Assembly (NCBI RefSeq): GCF_019599545.1
Contig: NZ_JAIEZV010000005.1
Coordinates: 1 to 64,000, forward strand
DNA length: 64,000 nt
DNA from: Halobacillus sp. Nhm2S1
GTDB lineage: Bacteria; Bacillota; Bacilli; Bacillales; Halobacillaceae
Direction of reading: 5' to 3'
The notes beneath the pieces are model-generated. The model worked only from the letters and a program-made list of their open reading frames with translations, was not told the DNA's origin and did not search any database. Shown piece after piece: positions 35,362 through 42,221 of the stretch. The translations under genes and the position numbers were made by a program. Each line of letters starts with the position of its first letter. The first letter of the stretch is position 1.

Positions 35362-35905
35362 TGGATTGTTTTTAGTAGTGACGGCCTTTTGGCTGGCAGA
35401 GTTTTTTATATTCAGAAATGATCGGACGGGAGAAAGTGGTTCTCATGAACGCCGCTCTTTTCTGCTGATCCTCGCGGCCGTGGTCGTGACGCTCGTATTT
35501 TCTCTCTTTATGCAGGAATGGGACATTGGGATTATTCATCATCGAGGAATCTGGTGGATAGGATTGGTGGTGTACGCCATTGGAGTAGGCCTGAGATATT
35601 GGGGAATTCTCCATCTGAAAGATCAATTTACACGCAACGTCTCCGTTCAAGAAGGAGACCGCCTCGTGAGTAGTGGTCCTTATCGTTTACTCAGACACCC
35701 TCTTTATACGGGGCTTTTATTCATCATTATTGGGTTTTGTTCAGGACTTGGTAACCTGTATGCAGCCCTCATATGTGGAATTTTCATGACAATCGCATTA
35801 CTACATAGAATTAAGCTCGAAGAAGCGATGCTCGTGGAGCAGCATGGGGACCGATACAAAAGATGGTGCCGCTCGAGGTACCGGCTGATTCCTTTTGTCT
35901 ATTAA
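35348..35905 (+). CDS. isoprenylcysteine carboxyl methyltransferase (ICMT) family protein
   Basis: A 185-residue membrane methyltransferase-like protein with about five segments. The C-terminal SAM-binding signature is clear: VSSGPYRLLRHPLYTGLLF (about residues 106-124) and EEAMLVEQHGDRYKRWCRSRYRLIP. B. subtilis YpbQ, which methylates alkylpyrones, is a relative; here the next gene is a phytoene-desaturase-like oxidoreductase, so a lipid or isoprenoid substrate is plausible. Spacing to the next gene is 17 bp. Confidence 0.83.
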   Translation: MTLFDGLFLVVTAFWLAEFFIFRNDRTGESGSHERRSFLLILAAVVVTLVFSLFMQEWDIGIIHHRGIWWIGLVVYAIGVGLRYWGILHLKDQFTRNVSVQEGDRLVSSGPYRLLRHPLYTGLLFIIIGFCSGLGNLYAALICGIFMTIALLHRIKLEEAMLVEQHGDRYKRWCRSRYRLIPFVY

Positions 35906-35922
35906 TTTTGGAGGTGGATGGA

Positions 35923-37428
35923 TTGAAAAAGAAAACAGCGGTTGTAGTGGGAGCAGGTTTAGGTGGTATGTCAGCAGCAATTCGACTGTCGGCAGATGGT
36001 TATGATGTGAAAATCATTGAAAAGAACAGCAACATAGGTGGAAAGCTGAACCGCAGGGAAGGAAAAGGGTTTACGTTTGATACTGGACCATCCATATTGA
36101 CGATGCCTTGGGTGCTGGAGCAGCTTTTTGAAAGTGTACATCGTCGTCTTGAGGACTACATTACTGTAGAACGTGTTGAACCTCAATGGCGTACATTTTT
36201 TGAAGATGGTACACAACTGGATGTAACGAGTGACCTGCCAAACATGCTGGAAGAGATGGCTAAGGTCACCGAACGGCCGAATCGAAAGCTGACAGACTTC
36301 TTGTCCTACAGTCAGGATATGTATGAACTCTGTATGAAGAGTTTTTATAAATATAGTATTGAAGACCTGAAAGATTTGAAGAAACATCATAAATTGAGTG
36401 AACTATTCCAGATGGATCCGATGAATACGGTAGCGAAAGCGACGCACAAGCACTTTGATAACAAATACCTGGAACAGCTGTTCAACTATTTTGTGATGTA
36501 CGTAGGCTCTAATCCTTATGCTACACCGGCTATTTTAAACCAGCTCGTCTATGTTCAGCTCGGGCTTGGCATTCATTATGTTAAAGGCGGTATGTACAAA
36601 ATTGCCGAGGGTATGGGGCGTCTTATGGAAGAGCTGCGTATCGATGTGGAATTGAATACTCCGGTCCAGCGATTTGTCGTTGATGGTGATCGTGTCATCG
36701 GTGTAGAAACGGCAGAAGGAACGGTTCACGAAGCGGATGTAGTCGTCTCCAACCTTGAGGTCATTCCAGCATATCGGAAGCTAGCCCCGCAAACATCCAA
36801 AGTGAAGAAAGAAACTAAAGCTCTCGAGAAAAAATTCGATCCTACCGTATCAGGGCTTGTGCTGTTACTTGGTACAGATCGCAAGTTCGAGAATTTGAAG
36901 CATCATAATTTTCTATTCTCTGAAGATCCGGAAAAAGAATTCAAACAGATTTTTGAAGAAGGTAAGCCGGCGGATGATCCGACCATCTATATCGGAATCT
37001 CAGCAAGGTCTGATGAAACACAAGCGCCTGAAGGGAAAGACAATCTCTTTGTACTTACACACGTTCCACCGCTTGAAAACAAAAAGCGTAAGCCAATTGA
37101 CTGGGATGCCTATCGTGAAACGGTGTTGGATAAGTTGGAGCGTATGGGTATGGAAGGTCTGCGCGATTCTATCGAGTTTGAGTATCGTTTTACTCCTGAA
37201 GACCTTGAGGCCTTATATGGTCCAAACGGTGGATCGATTTATGGGATAGCGGCTGACCGCAAGTCCAATGGTGGATTTAAGATCCCTTCCAAGAGTCAAA
37301 TTTATGATGGGCTCTATTTTGTCGGTGGCTCTACCCACCCGGGTGGAGGTGTACCGATGGTCACATTGTCGGGACAGCTGACTGCCGACTTGATTAAAGA
37401 GAAGGAAACAGAACCCGTTCACCAATAA
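35923..37428 (+). CDS. phytoene desaturase family oxidoreductase (CrtN/CrtP-like)
   Basis: A 501-residue FAD-dependent carotenoid oxidoreductase. The N-terminal dinucleotide fold VVVGAGLGGMSAAIRLSADG and IIEKNSNIGGKLN, the FTFDTGPSIL segment and the C-terminal GLYFVGGSTHPGGGVPMV are family signatures. Length and pattern match the CrtN/CrtP group acting on diapocarotenes in Bacillales. No phytoene synthase is nearby, so the carotenoid role is by family only. I choose the TTG at 35923, after GGAGGTGGA; the longer frame overlaps the ICMT gene. Cotranscription with ICMT is likely. Confidence 0.86.
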   Translation: MKKKTAVVVGAGLGGMSAAIRLSADGYDVKIIEKNSNIGGKLNRREGKGFTFDTGPSILTMPWVLEQLFESVHRRLEDYITVERVEPQWRTFFEDGTQLDVTSDLPNMLEEMAKVTERPNRKLTDFLSYSQDMYELCMKSFYKYSIEDLKDLKKHHKLSELFQMDPMNTVAKATHKHFDNKYLEQLFNYFVMYVGSNPYATPAILNQLVYVQLGLGIHYVKGGMYKIAEGMGRLMEELRIDVELNTPVQRFVVDGDRVIGVETAEGTVHEADVVVSNLEVIPAYRKLAPQTSKVKKETKALEKKFDPTVSGLVLLLGTDRKFENLKHHNFLFSEDPEKEFKQIFEEGKPADDPTIYIGISARSDETQAPEGKDNLFVLTHVPPLENKKRKPIDWDAYRETVLDKLERMGMEGLRDSIEFEYRFTPEDLEALYGPNGGSIYGIAADRKSNGGFKIPSKSQIYDGLYFVGGSTHPGGGVPMVTLSGQLTADLIKEKETEPVHQ

Positions 37429-37431
37429 AAC

Positions 37432-37466
37432 AAAAGCTCAGCGCCGTCGAGGCACTGAGCTTTTTG
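37432..37466 (+). terminator. terminator of the ICMT-desaturase operon
   Basis: AAAGCTCAGCGCC / GGCACTGAGCTTT stem with one G-T pair and TTTTT. Confidence 0.87.
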
Positions 37467-37578
37467 TATGAGAGACAGACCTTTATTCTTGGGTTCCATT
37501 CATTTACTGTTTACCTGTGTGAAGGGAAGGGAATGGTTGAAAAATGCCATACTGAAGTCGAGTTGAAGGAGTTTTTTT

Positions 37579-38565
37579 ATGAGCGACTGGATGATTTTTG
37601 CTCTGTTTTTTATATCAGGAATTTTAACCTTTTTCATAGCATCAAGACTTGCGATATTTGGAGATGCGGTGAAAGAAAAAACGAGAGCATCTTCCGCTTT
37701 CATGGGAGCGATCATTGGTATAGCTATCTCGCTGCCTGAATTGACATCAAGCGTTACGGCGATCGTCATCGACAGCCCTGACTTGGCTGTTGGGAATTTG
37801 ATCGGAAGCAACTTATTCAACATCATGGGGCTTGCGATTTTTGACATTGTCTATCGCCGCTATCAAATATTGACGCATGCCACTGTTGAGAGTAAGTTAT
37901 ATGGCTGGCTTGTGATTTTGATGACACTCATTGTCATGGCCGGTCTTAGTTTGACCCTGCCGACCCATATTTTCCACATTAGTTATACATCCATTGTCAT
38001 TGTGGTTCTCTACTTTGTTGGTTCCAAGTTCATTAATGACCGGACAGAGTACCAGGGTAGAAAAGTGAAACGACAAAATGAACGATACAAAGACTTCTCC
38101 TATAAGCAGGTGCTTTGGCGCTTCATTTTATATGCTTTTCTCATTATGGTTATTGGCAGTGTGCTGACCATCACGGCGGAGCGTATATCCGTGATTACAG
38201 GCATTGGTGCCTCGTTCATTGGAGCTTTTTTGGTAGCCATCAGTACATCATTACCTGATGCTGTAAGTGTAGGAACGGCGCTCAAACTCAGGAATTTCAA
38301 CCTTGGAATCAGTTCGCTACTCGGAAGTAATGCGTTCAACCTGATGATACTTGCCATTACAGATTTTATTTATTTCAAAGGGAATCTTCTTCAGCAATCG
38401 TCTCCTGCAAACATGGTCACAGGGGTGACGTCCATCGTGTTCATTCTATTAATCATCTATAGTATTACACGAAAAAATGTCCGCGCATGGAATTACTTGA
38501 TTCCTTCATTCTTAATTATTGTGAGCTATTTTGTCACTACTTATATAGCGTTCCAGATGAAATGA
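37579..38565 (+). CDS. sodium/calcium exchanger family protein
   Basis: A 328-residue CaCA-superfamily antiporter of about ten segments with both alpha repeats: GIAISLPELTSSVTAIVIDS and NLIGSNLFNI in the first, VAISTSLPDAVSVGTALKL and LLGSNAFNL in the second. The first-repeat glutamate (SLPEL) is kept while the second repeat has aspartate (SLPDA). It should exchange Ca2+ (or another cation) against Na+ or H+ at the cytoplasmic membrane. AAGGAG is eight bases before the ATG. Confidence 0.88.
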   Translation: MSDWMIFALFFISGILTFFIASRLAIFGDAVKEKTRASSAFMGAIIGIAISLPELTSSVTAIVIDSPDLAVGNLIGSNLFNIMGLAIFDIVYRRYQILTHATVESKLYGWLVILMTLIVMAGLSLTLPTHIFHISYTSIVIVVLYFVGSKFINDRTEYQGRKVKRQNERYKDFSYKQVLWRFILYAFLIMVIGSVLTITAERISVITGIGASFIGAFLVAISTSLPDAVSVGTALKLRNFNLGISSLLGSNAFNLMILAITDFIYFKGNLLQQSSPANMVTGVTSIVFILLIIYSITRKNVRAWNYLIPSFLIIVSYFVTTYIAFQMK

Positions 38566-38661
38566 AAAGCATGCTCTCCCATTTAAAAGTCGGGGAGTGG
38601 TTGATATCCAGCGGATTGAAGTTTCTTGGTACTGGGTGAAGGAAGTGAAGGAGGTGAGTGG

Positions 38662-39297
38662 ATGGATTGGCCGGAACGTTTAGTGAACGAAGCGAAAAAA
38701 AGGATAGAACCCTATGATGTGGAAGGTTTCGTTCTAGGGAAAGGCGACCATCGTGGCAGAGTCATGATCGTCGGTGAGGCACCTGGTGAAAATGAGGCGG
38801 TTAAAGGTGAGCCCTTTATTGGAAGGGCAGGCGATGAACTGGACAAACAACTCGACTATCTCGGTTTATCAAGGGAAGATGTGTACATCACCAGTGTAGT
38901 CAGAAGTCGTCCCTACAAATGGGTGAATACGAACAAGAAGGGATCAGGAGGGAAGCGGAAAGCCAACCGTAAACCAAACCAAAAAGAAATTTATGCTCAT
39001 GCCAAGCTGCTCGATTACCAAATCGAACAAATGAAACCTGAGATCATTATCGCTCTTGGGGGAGTCGCATATGAGCGGCTGACCGGTGATAAGGGGAAAA
39101 TTAGTGATGTTATTGGTGAAGCCATCCGCACCCGTATACAAAGGGAAGAGGGTGGAGGATATGGGGAGACGGAGAAAGAATATACGGTCGTTCCTCTCTA
39201 TCATCCAGCGGCTATTTTCTATAATCCAAAAATCAAGGAAGATATCTATCATTCACTTGATCGGTTGAAAGATTATTTAGAGCGTGAAGAGGAGTAA
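38662..39297 (+). CDS. family-4-like uracil-DNA glycosylase without cysteines
   Basis: A 211-residue protein of the uracil-DNA glycosylase superfamily: motif 1 GEAPGENEAVKGEPFIGRAG (about 37-56), YITSVVRSRPYK, IIIALGG, and motif 2 PLYHPAAIFYNP. Typical family 4 enzymes bind a [4Fe-4S] cluster with four cysteines; this protein contains no cysteine at all, the VVKC position being VVRS and the helix cysteine being alanine. A basic insert (KKGSGGKRKANRKPNQKE) lies between. It may excise uracil without a cluster or act on another lesion. ATG at 38662 after GGAGGTGAG. Confidence 0.85.
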   Translation: MDWPERLVNEAKKRIEPYDVEGFVLGKGDHRGRVMIVGEAPGENEAVKGEPFIGRAGDELDKQLDYLGLSREDVYITSVVRSRPYKWVNTNKKGSGGKRKANRKPNQKEIYAHAKLLDYQIEQMKPEIIIALGGVAYERLTGDKGKISDVIGEAIRTRIQREEGGGYGETEKEYTVVPLYHPAAIFYNPKIKEDIYHSLDRLKDYLEREEE

Positions 39298-39329
39298 GGC
39301 TATTGTTACCTTCAGCGGACATATATTTT

Positions 39330-39366
39330 AAATAAAAAGGAGATCCACCATGAGAGGTGGTTCTCC
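39330..39366 (-). terminator. terminator of the sigma/anti-sigma operon
   Basis: Minus strand GGAGAACCACC / GGTGGATCTCC (one mismatch), then TTTTTA. Confidence 0.85.
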
Positions 39367-39376
39367 GTCTAAGGAG

Positions 39377-40024
39377 TTAACTGTCTCCATTTTGGTTCAT
39401 CTGAACCTTTTCAAAGACAAAGTAGCCCTGTGTACTGGCCGTTGCAGCTCCTAAGCCTGTGCTTCTCCAGCTACGGATGGCGATTCGATTTTCGTCGTCA
39501 TCTCCTTTGATTCTGTAAATTTTCGTTTCAGGGAGAAAAGCGGTCACACTCTCCAATGCGTCAGAACCCTCGCCTGGTTCTTTGTGGTTGATGGTTCCAA
39601 TGACATCTCCGAGCTCCTTGGGTGAGACTCTTTTTGCTGTTTGGAAAAACTGCTCATCCTCATGAATGACGTACGTTTCCCTGACCATCATCGACGTTTT
39701 GTGCTTCTGTGAGTTATCGGCTTTAACAAATGTGGAAGGTGGCTCTACAGCTGCTGTCTTCAGCTCAGGTACGGTGTCTTTGGTCATCAGCAAACCCGCT
39801 GTTTCCGGTGGCTGGTGGTTTTGTGAGAGTTGCCATCCTGTAAACAGGAGGAGGGTTGCTGTTGGGAGGAGGAGGGACTTCCTGCCCGCGTGTGATTTCT
39901 TTTGTTTCTTTATGTGGGAAGATTTCAAGACCATCTTCTTCATATGTCTTTCATCAAATGGGACCTGGTCATATTTCACGTTCTGGTCCATTTTTTTTAG
40001 TTTACGATCAATCAAATCACTCAC
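39377..40024 (-). CDS. probable anti-sigma factor, membrane-anchored
   Basis: A 215-residue protein with a basic cytoplasmic head (about 1-48), one membrane segment (SLLLPTATLLLFTGWQLS) and an extracytoplasmic part of about 145 residues. It overlaps the ECF sigma gene by eight bases, which is the standard arrangement of a sigma factor with its anti-sigma. No zinc-binding HXXXCXXC motif is present. The outer part (RETYVIHEDEQFFQTAKRVS) has no recognised domain. Confidence 0.78.
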   Translation of the reverse strand: MSDLIDRKLKKMDQNVKYDQVPFDERHMKKMVLKSSHIKKQKKSHAGRKSLLLPTATLLLFTGWQLSQNHQPPETAGLLMTKDTVPELKTAAVEPPSTFVKADNSQKHKTSMMVRETYVIHEDEQFFQTAKRVSPKELGDVIGTINHKEPGEGSDALESVTAFLPETKIYRIKGDDDENRIAIRSWRSTGLGAATASTQGYFVFEKVQMNQNGDS

Positions 40025-40583
40025 TCTGGGAACTCCCTTCCGATGTTAACCTTTCTTGCAGTAGTTGACGTGCGCGTCTTAAACGAGTCTTCACTGTGTT
40101 CGGACTTGTGTTCAGCACATTCGCCAATTCATTGATGTCGAACTCTTCAAAGTAATATAAAATGATGATTTCTCTGTATTTATCTTCAAGCTTCAGCACA
40201 TGAGTCAGCAGGGTCTCATCTTCATCCTGCTGCAGCACGAATTCTTCCGGAGTCTCCTTTGTTGAAGGGATGGAACGAAATAGTTCCGTACCTTTTTTAA
40301 CGACTCTTTTCATGTATGAGCTTTTTAAATGGTCTTTACACAAGTTAATGGTAATCTTGTATAACCATGTTTTTATCGTAGATTCTTTTTTGAAACTGGC
40401 ATATTTCTGGTATGCTTTAATAAACGTTTCTTGAGTAATATCTTCAGCTAGCGCATAATCTTTTACATATGAATAAGCGAGCCATTTTAAATCATGGCCG
40501 TATTCTTGAATCCACTCTTCCAGCTGTTCCTCATCATGTTCTTCGGGTTCATATGTAGATTGTGAGCGTTGGTTGCGTATCAA
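40017..40583 (-). CDS. ECF-type RNA polymerase sigma factor
   Basis: A 188-residue sigma-70 family protein of the extracytoplasmic-function group: region 2 (WLAYSYVKDYALAEDITQET and FIKAYQKYASF, about 35-70) and region 4 (YREIIILYYFEEFDINELAN and NTSPNTVKTRLRRARQLLQ, about 130-175). It probably responds to an envelope signal passed on by the anti-sigma gene that follows with an eight-base overlap. I prefer the TTG at 40583, seven bases after GAGGTG; an ATG at 40598 and a GTG at 40613 are alternatives. Confidence 0.87.
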   Translation of the reverse strand: MIRNQRSQSTYEPEEHDEEQLEEWIQEYGHDLKWLAYSYVKDYALAEDITQETFIKAYQKYASFKKESTIKTWLYKITINLCKDHLKSSYMKRVVKKGTELFRSIPSTKETPEEFVLQQDEDETLLTHVLKLEDKYREIIILYYFEEFDINELANVLNTSPNTVKTRLRRARQLLQERLTSEGSSQSE

Positions 40584-40753
40584 TTTTTCCCACCTCATCT
40601 GTTTAGACGACACTCCCCGAGAATAAGTTTTTACTTTGCTTTATTTCTTATGAGCATATCTATGTATTCGATAGAAATCACCGTTTTCCTTTTTAAAAAA
40701 GAGGGAGGGTCGTGGATGTATGCGGTCCTCTATGATTATCGGAGGGGTATGGA

Positions 40754-41707
40754 ATGCAAAGACCTGGGCGTTGGCTTGCTGTTGCGGGATTTTTCTTATG
40801 GCTGATATGGAAAATTTCCTTTTCTATTGAATGGCTGGAATTTTCGATAGGTTTCAGTTTATTTGTTCTTGTTCCACTTTTACTTGAAGAAGCAGTCAAA
40901 GATTTTCGGGAAGATCGAGCGGAACATTGGTTGTGGCAGTGTCTGGTATGCCTGCTCCCATTTTCTATATCAGGGGTCTTGTCTTTATCCATGGAGGCGG
41001 GTTGGGAAGCAGCCGCGTGGGGGTTCATTTGGTTCATTTATACATTATCCGTGGCAGTGGGAGGCGTCTGGCGTTTTCGATTGCGTCAAGGGACGAGGGT
41101 GGAAGAGTTAAGTATCGATGCCGGTTTTCTATATTTATCCTTCGCCGGTCTCTTCCTCTTCTTCTCCCGTCTGCCTATAAAAAATTTCGGCTCATTTTCG
41201 ACACGGGAATGGATTGTTTTGGCGTTGTTTTTTCACGGAGTTGTTTTTTTATTGGCCGTGATCACTGGGTTCTTCGGTCGGTACCGAAAAGAGATGGTGG
41301 TTAAGTCGAAAAAGCAAGTCGATCGACCTTACCGTTTTTTAGTTATTATGGTTCTCATCAGTCCCGTAATTGGTTTCTTCAGTCTCTTGTATGGAACGGA
41401 AGCAATCATTCTTTCAGTCGTCATCTTTTCATTTTTACTTGTTTGGATGTGCTTGTGGTGGTTCTGGTTATCGGTTGAGTTTAAGCCATGGGTACAGACG
41501 GCGTTGATTTTGACGAGCCTCATGGGGTTCAGTATCGTTGGCAGTGCGTTGTGGAAGGGATTGAGTATCGGTCGTTTGAGTAGTGTAGGGATGCTTGCCA
41601 CCATTCCACCGTATGGATTCTTTTCTGCCTTGCTCTTTTCGTGGTTGATTGTTTTTGCATGGAGAGGTGTAAGTAAGCCCCGTCGAATGGTGCCTGAGAG
41701 CGATTAG
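40754..41707 (+). CDS. multi-spanning membrane protein of unknown function
   Basis: A 317-residue protein with about nine hydrophobic segments and short charged loops (EEAVKDFREDRAEHW, RYRKEMVVKSKKQVDRPYR). No transporter or enzyme motif recognised. GGAGGGGT precedes the ATG. It is divergent from the ECF sigma gene, sharing about 170 bp, and might belong to that regulon, but this is only positional. Confidence 0.72.
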   Translation: MQRPGRWLAVAGFFLWLIWKISFSIEWLEFSIGFSLFVLVPLLLEEAVKDFREDRAEHWLWQCLVCLLPFSISGVLSLSMEAGWEAAAWGFIWFIYTLSVAVGGVWRFRLRQGTRVEELSIDAGFLYLSFAGLFLFFSRLPIKNFGSFSTREWIVLALFFHGVVFLLAVITGFFGRYRKEMVVKSKKQVDRPYRFLVIMVLISPVIGFFSLLYGTEAIILSVVIFSFLLVWMCLWWFWLSVEFKPWVQTALILTSLMGFSIVGSALWKGLSIGRLSSVGMLATIPPYGFFSALLFSWLIVFAWRGVSKPRRMVPESD

Positions 41708-41719
41708 CTTGCTGGGAAA

Positions 41720-41735
41720 TGTTTCACGTGGAACT
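41720..41735. other. parS-like ParB/Spo0J site
   Basis: TGTTTCACGTGGAACT; read on the minus strand it is AGTTCCACGTGAAACA, 15 of 16 positions identical to the Bacillus parS consensus TGTTCCACGTGAAACA. ParB (Spo0J) loading at such sites organises the origin region. It lies 13 bp after the stop of the preceding gene. Confidence 0.78.
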
Positions 41736-41809
41736 TGGATCTTCCTGTCGATCTTTGAACAGAATTCTACTATATAGAATAGCAGAAGCTTCCTCTTCAG
41801 TTATTACGG

Positions 41810-41823
41810 ATTTATGCTATAAT
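41810..41823 (+). promoter_or_regulatory. antitoxin RNA promoter (extended -10)
   Basis: TGCTATAAT (41815-41823) is an extended -10 with a consensus TATAAT; no good -35. A start near 41830 gives a short RNA antisense to the 3' end of the toxin mRNA. Confidence 0.55.
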
Positions 41824-41856
41824 AAAAATGAAACGGCGACAGCTGCAACTGTCGCC
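41822..41856 (-). terminator. terminator of the toxin mRNA
   Basis: Minus strand GGCGACAG / CTGTCGCC stem with six-base loop, then GTTTCATTTTTA. It lies 51 bp after the toxin stop codon. Confidence 0.75.
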
Positions 41857-41916
41857 AGGATACCGTTCGCATATCATGGATTCTGGCCTTCACTACGTGT
41901 GGAGGTCTATTTTTTA
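41830..41916 (+). ncRNA. candidate type I antitoxin RNA
   Basis: A predicted RNA of about 85 bases from the promoter at 41815-41823 to a terminator at 41885-41915. It is fully complementary to the 3' untranslated region of the toxin mRNA and to its last bases. This tail-to-tail overlap is the layout of txpA/RatA and bsrG/SR4 of B. subtilis, where the antisense RNA drives mRNA decay. The RNA is inferred from promoter and terminator only. Confidence 0.6.
41885..41915 (+). terminator. terminator of the antitoxin RNA
   Basis: Nine-pair stem GGCCTTCAC / GTGGAGGTC (two G-T pairs), TACGT loop, then TATTTTTT. Confidence 0.7.
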
Positions 41917-42002
41917 TTGTTCATTTTTATGATGAGCGCAAGGAGCGTAATGATGAACGTTCCAAACGCGAACATGATCATAAGAGATTCATATGTGCTC
42001 AT
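41907..42002 (-). CDS. type I toxin, holin-like hydrophobic peptide (BsrE/TxpA-like)
   Basis: A 31-residue peptide beginning MSTYESLMIMFAFGTFIITL and ending in KMNNKK. The MSTYESLM head followed by one membrane helix and a basic tail is the signature of the TxpA/BsrG/BsrE holin-like toxin family, which damages the membrane or envelope when made in excess. GAGG lies six bases before the ATG. The promoter region carries a LexA box (42090-42103), and an antisense RNA is predicted at its 3' end. Too short for routine gene calling. Confidence 0.8.
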   Translation of the reverse strand: MSTYESLMIMFAFGTFIITLLALIIKMNNKK

Positions 42003-42064
42003 CGATGGCCTCACACCCTTTCTATCACAATCTTTTTTATAATAGGGAACGGTATCTATCTATA

Positions 42065-42093
42065 AGGATACCATATTTTGCGAAAAATAAGAA
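42065..42093 (-). promoter_or_regulatory. toxin promoter (extended -10)
   Basis: Minus strand TATGGTATCCT has TGG before TATCCT (42070-42065), a TGN extended -10; TTCTTA (42093-42088) is a weak -35 at 17-base spacing and overlaps the LexA box. The leader then contains GGTATC...GATACC, able to fold. Confidence 0.45.
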
Positions 42094-42103
42094 CGTGTGT
42101 TCG
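42090..42103 (-). promoter_or_regulatory. LexA (SOS) box
   Basis: Minus strand CGAACACACGTTCT matches the Bacillus SOS consensus CGAACRNRYGTTYC at all but the last base. It overlaps the -35 region of the toxin promoter, so LexA should repress the toxin until DNA damage. Confidence 0.62.
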
Positions 42104-42123
42104 TAAAATAGACAGAAGGAACT

Positions 42124-42167
42124 AAAAAACTCCGGCTTACCCGAGATGGTAAGCCGGAGTTTTTTTA
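42124..42167. terminator. bidirectional terminator after amt
   Basis: AACTCCGGCTTACC / GGTAAGCCGGAGTT stem with A6 and T7 runs on the two sides. It ends the glnK-amt transcript. Confidence 0.92.
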
Positions 42168-42221
42168 TATGATTGACCTTGGGTTAATAGGGGGAACCAA
42201 GGTGAATCCACGAGTGATATT

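Noticed and set aside
40715-40804. 29-codon frame with GGGAGGG upstream of the membrane protein at 40754
   Set aside because: It lies almost wholly within the larger gene in another frame; no independent support.
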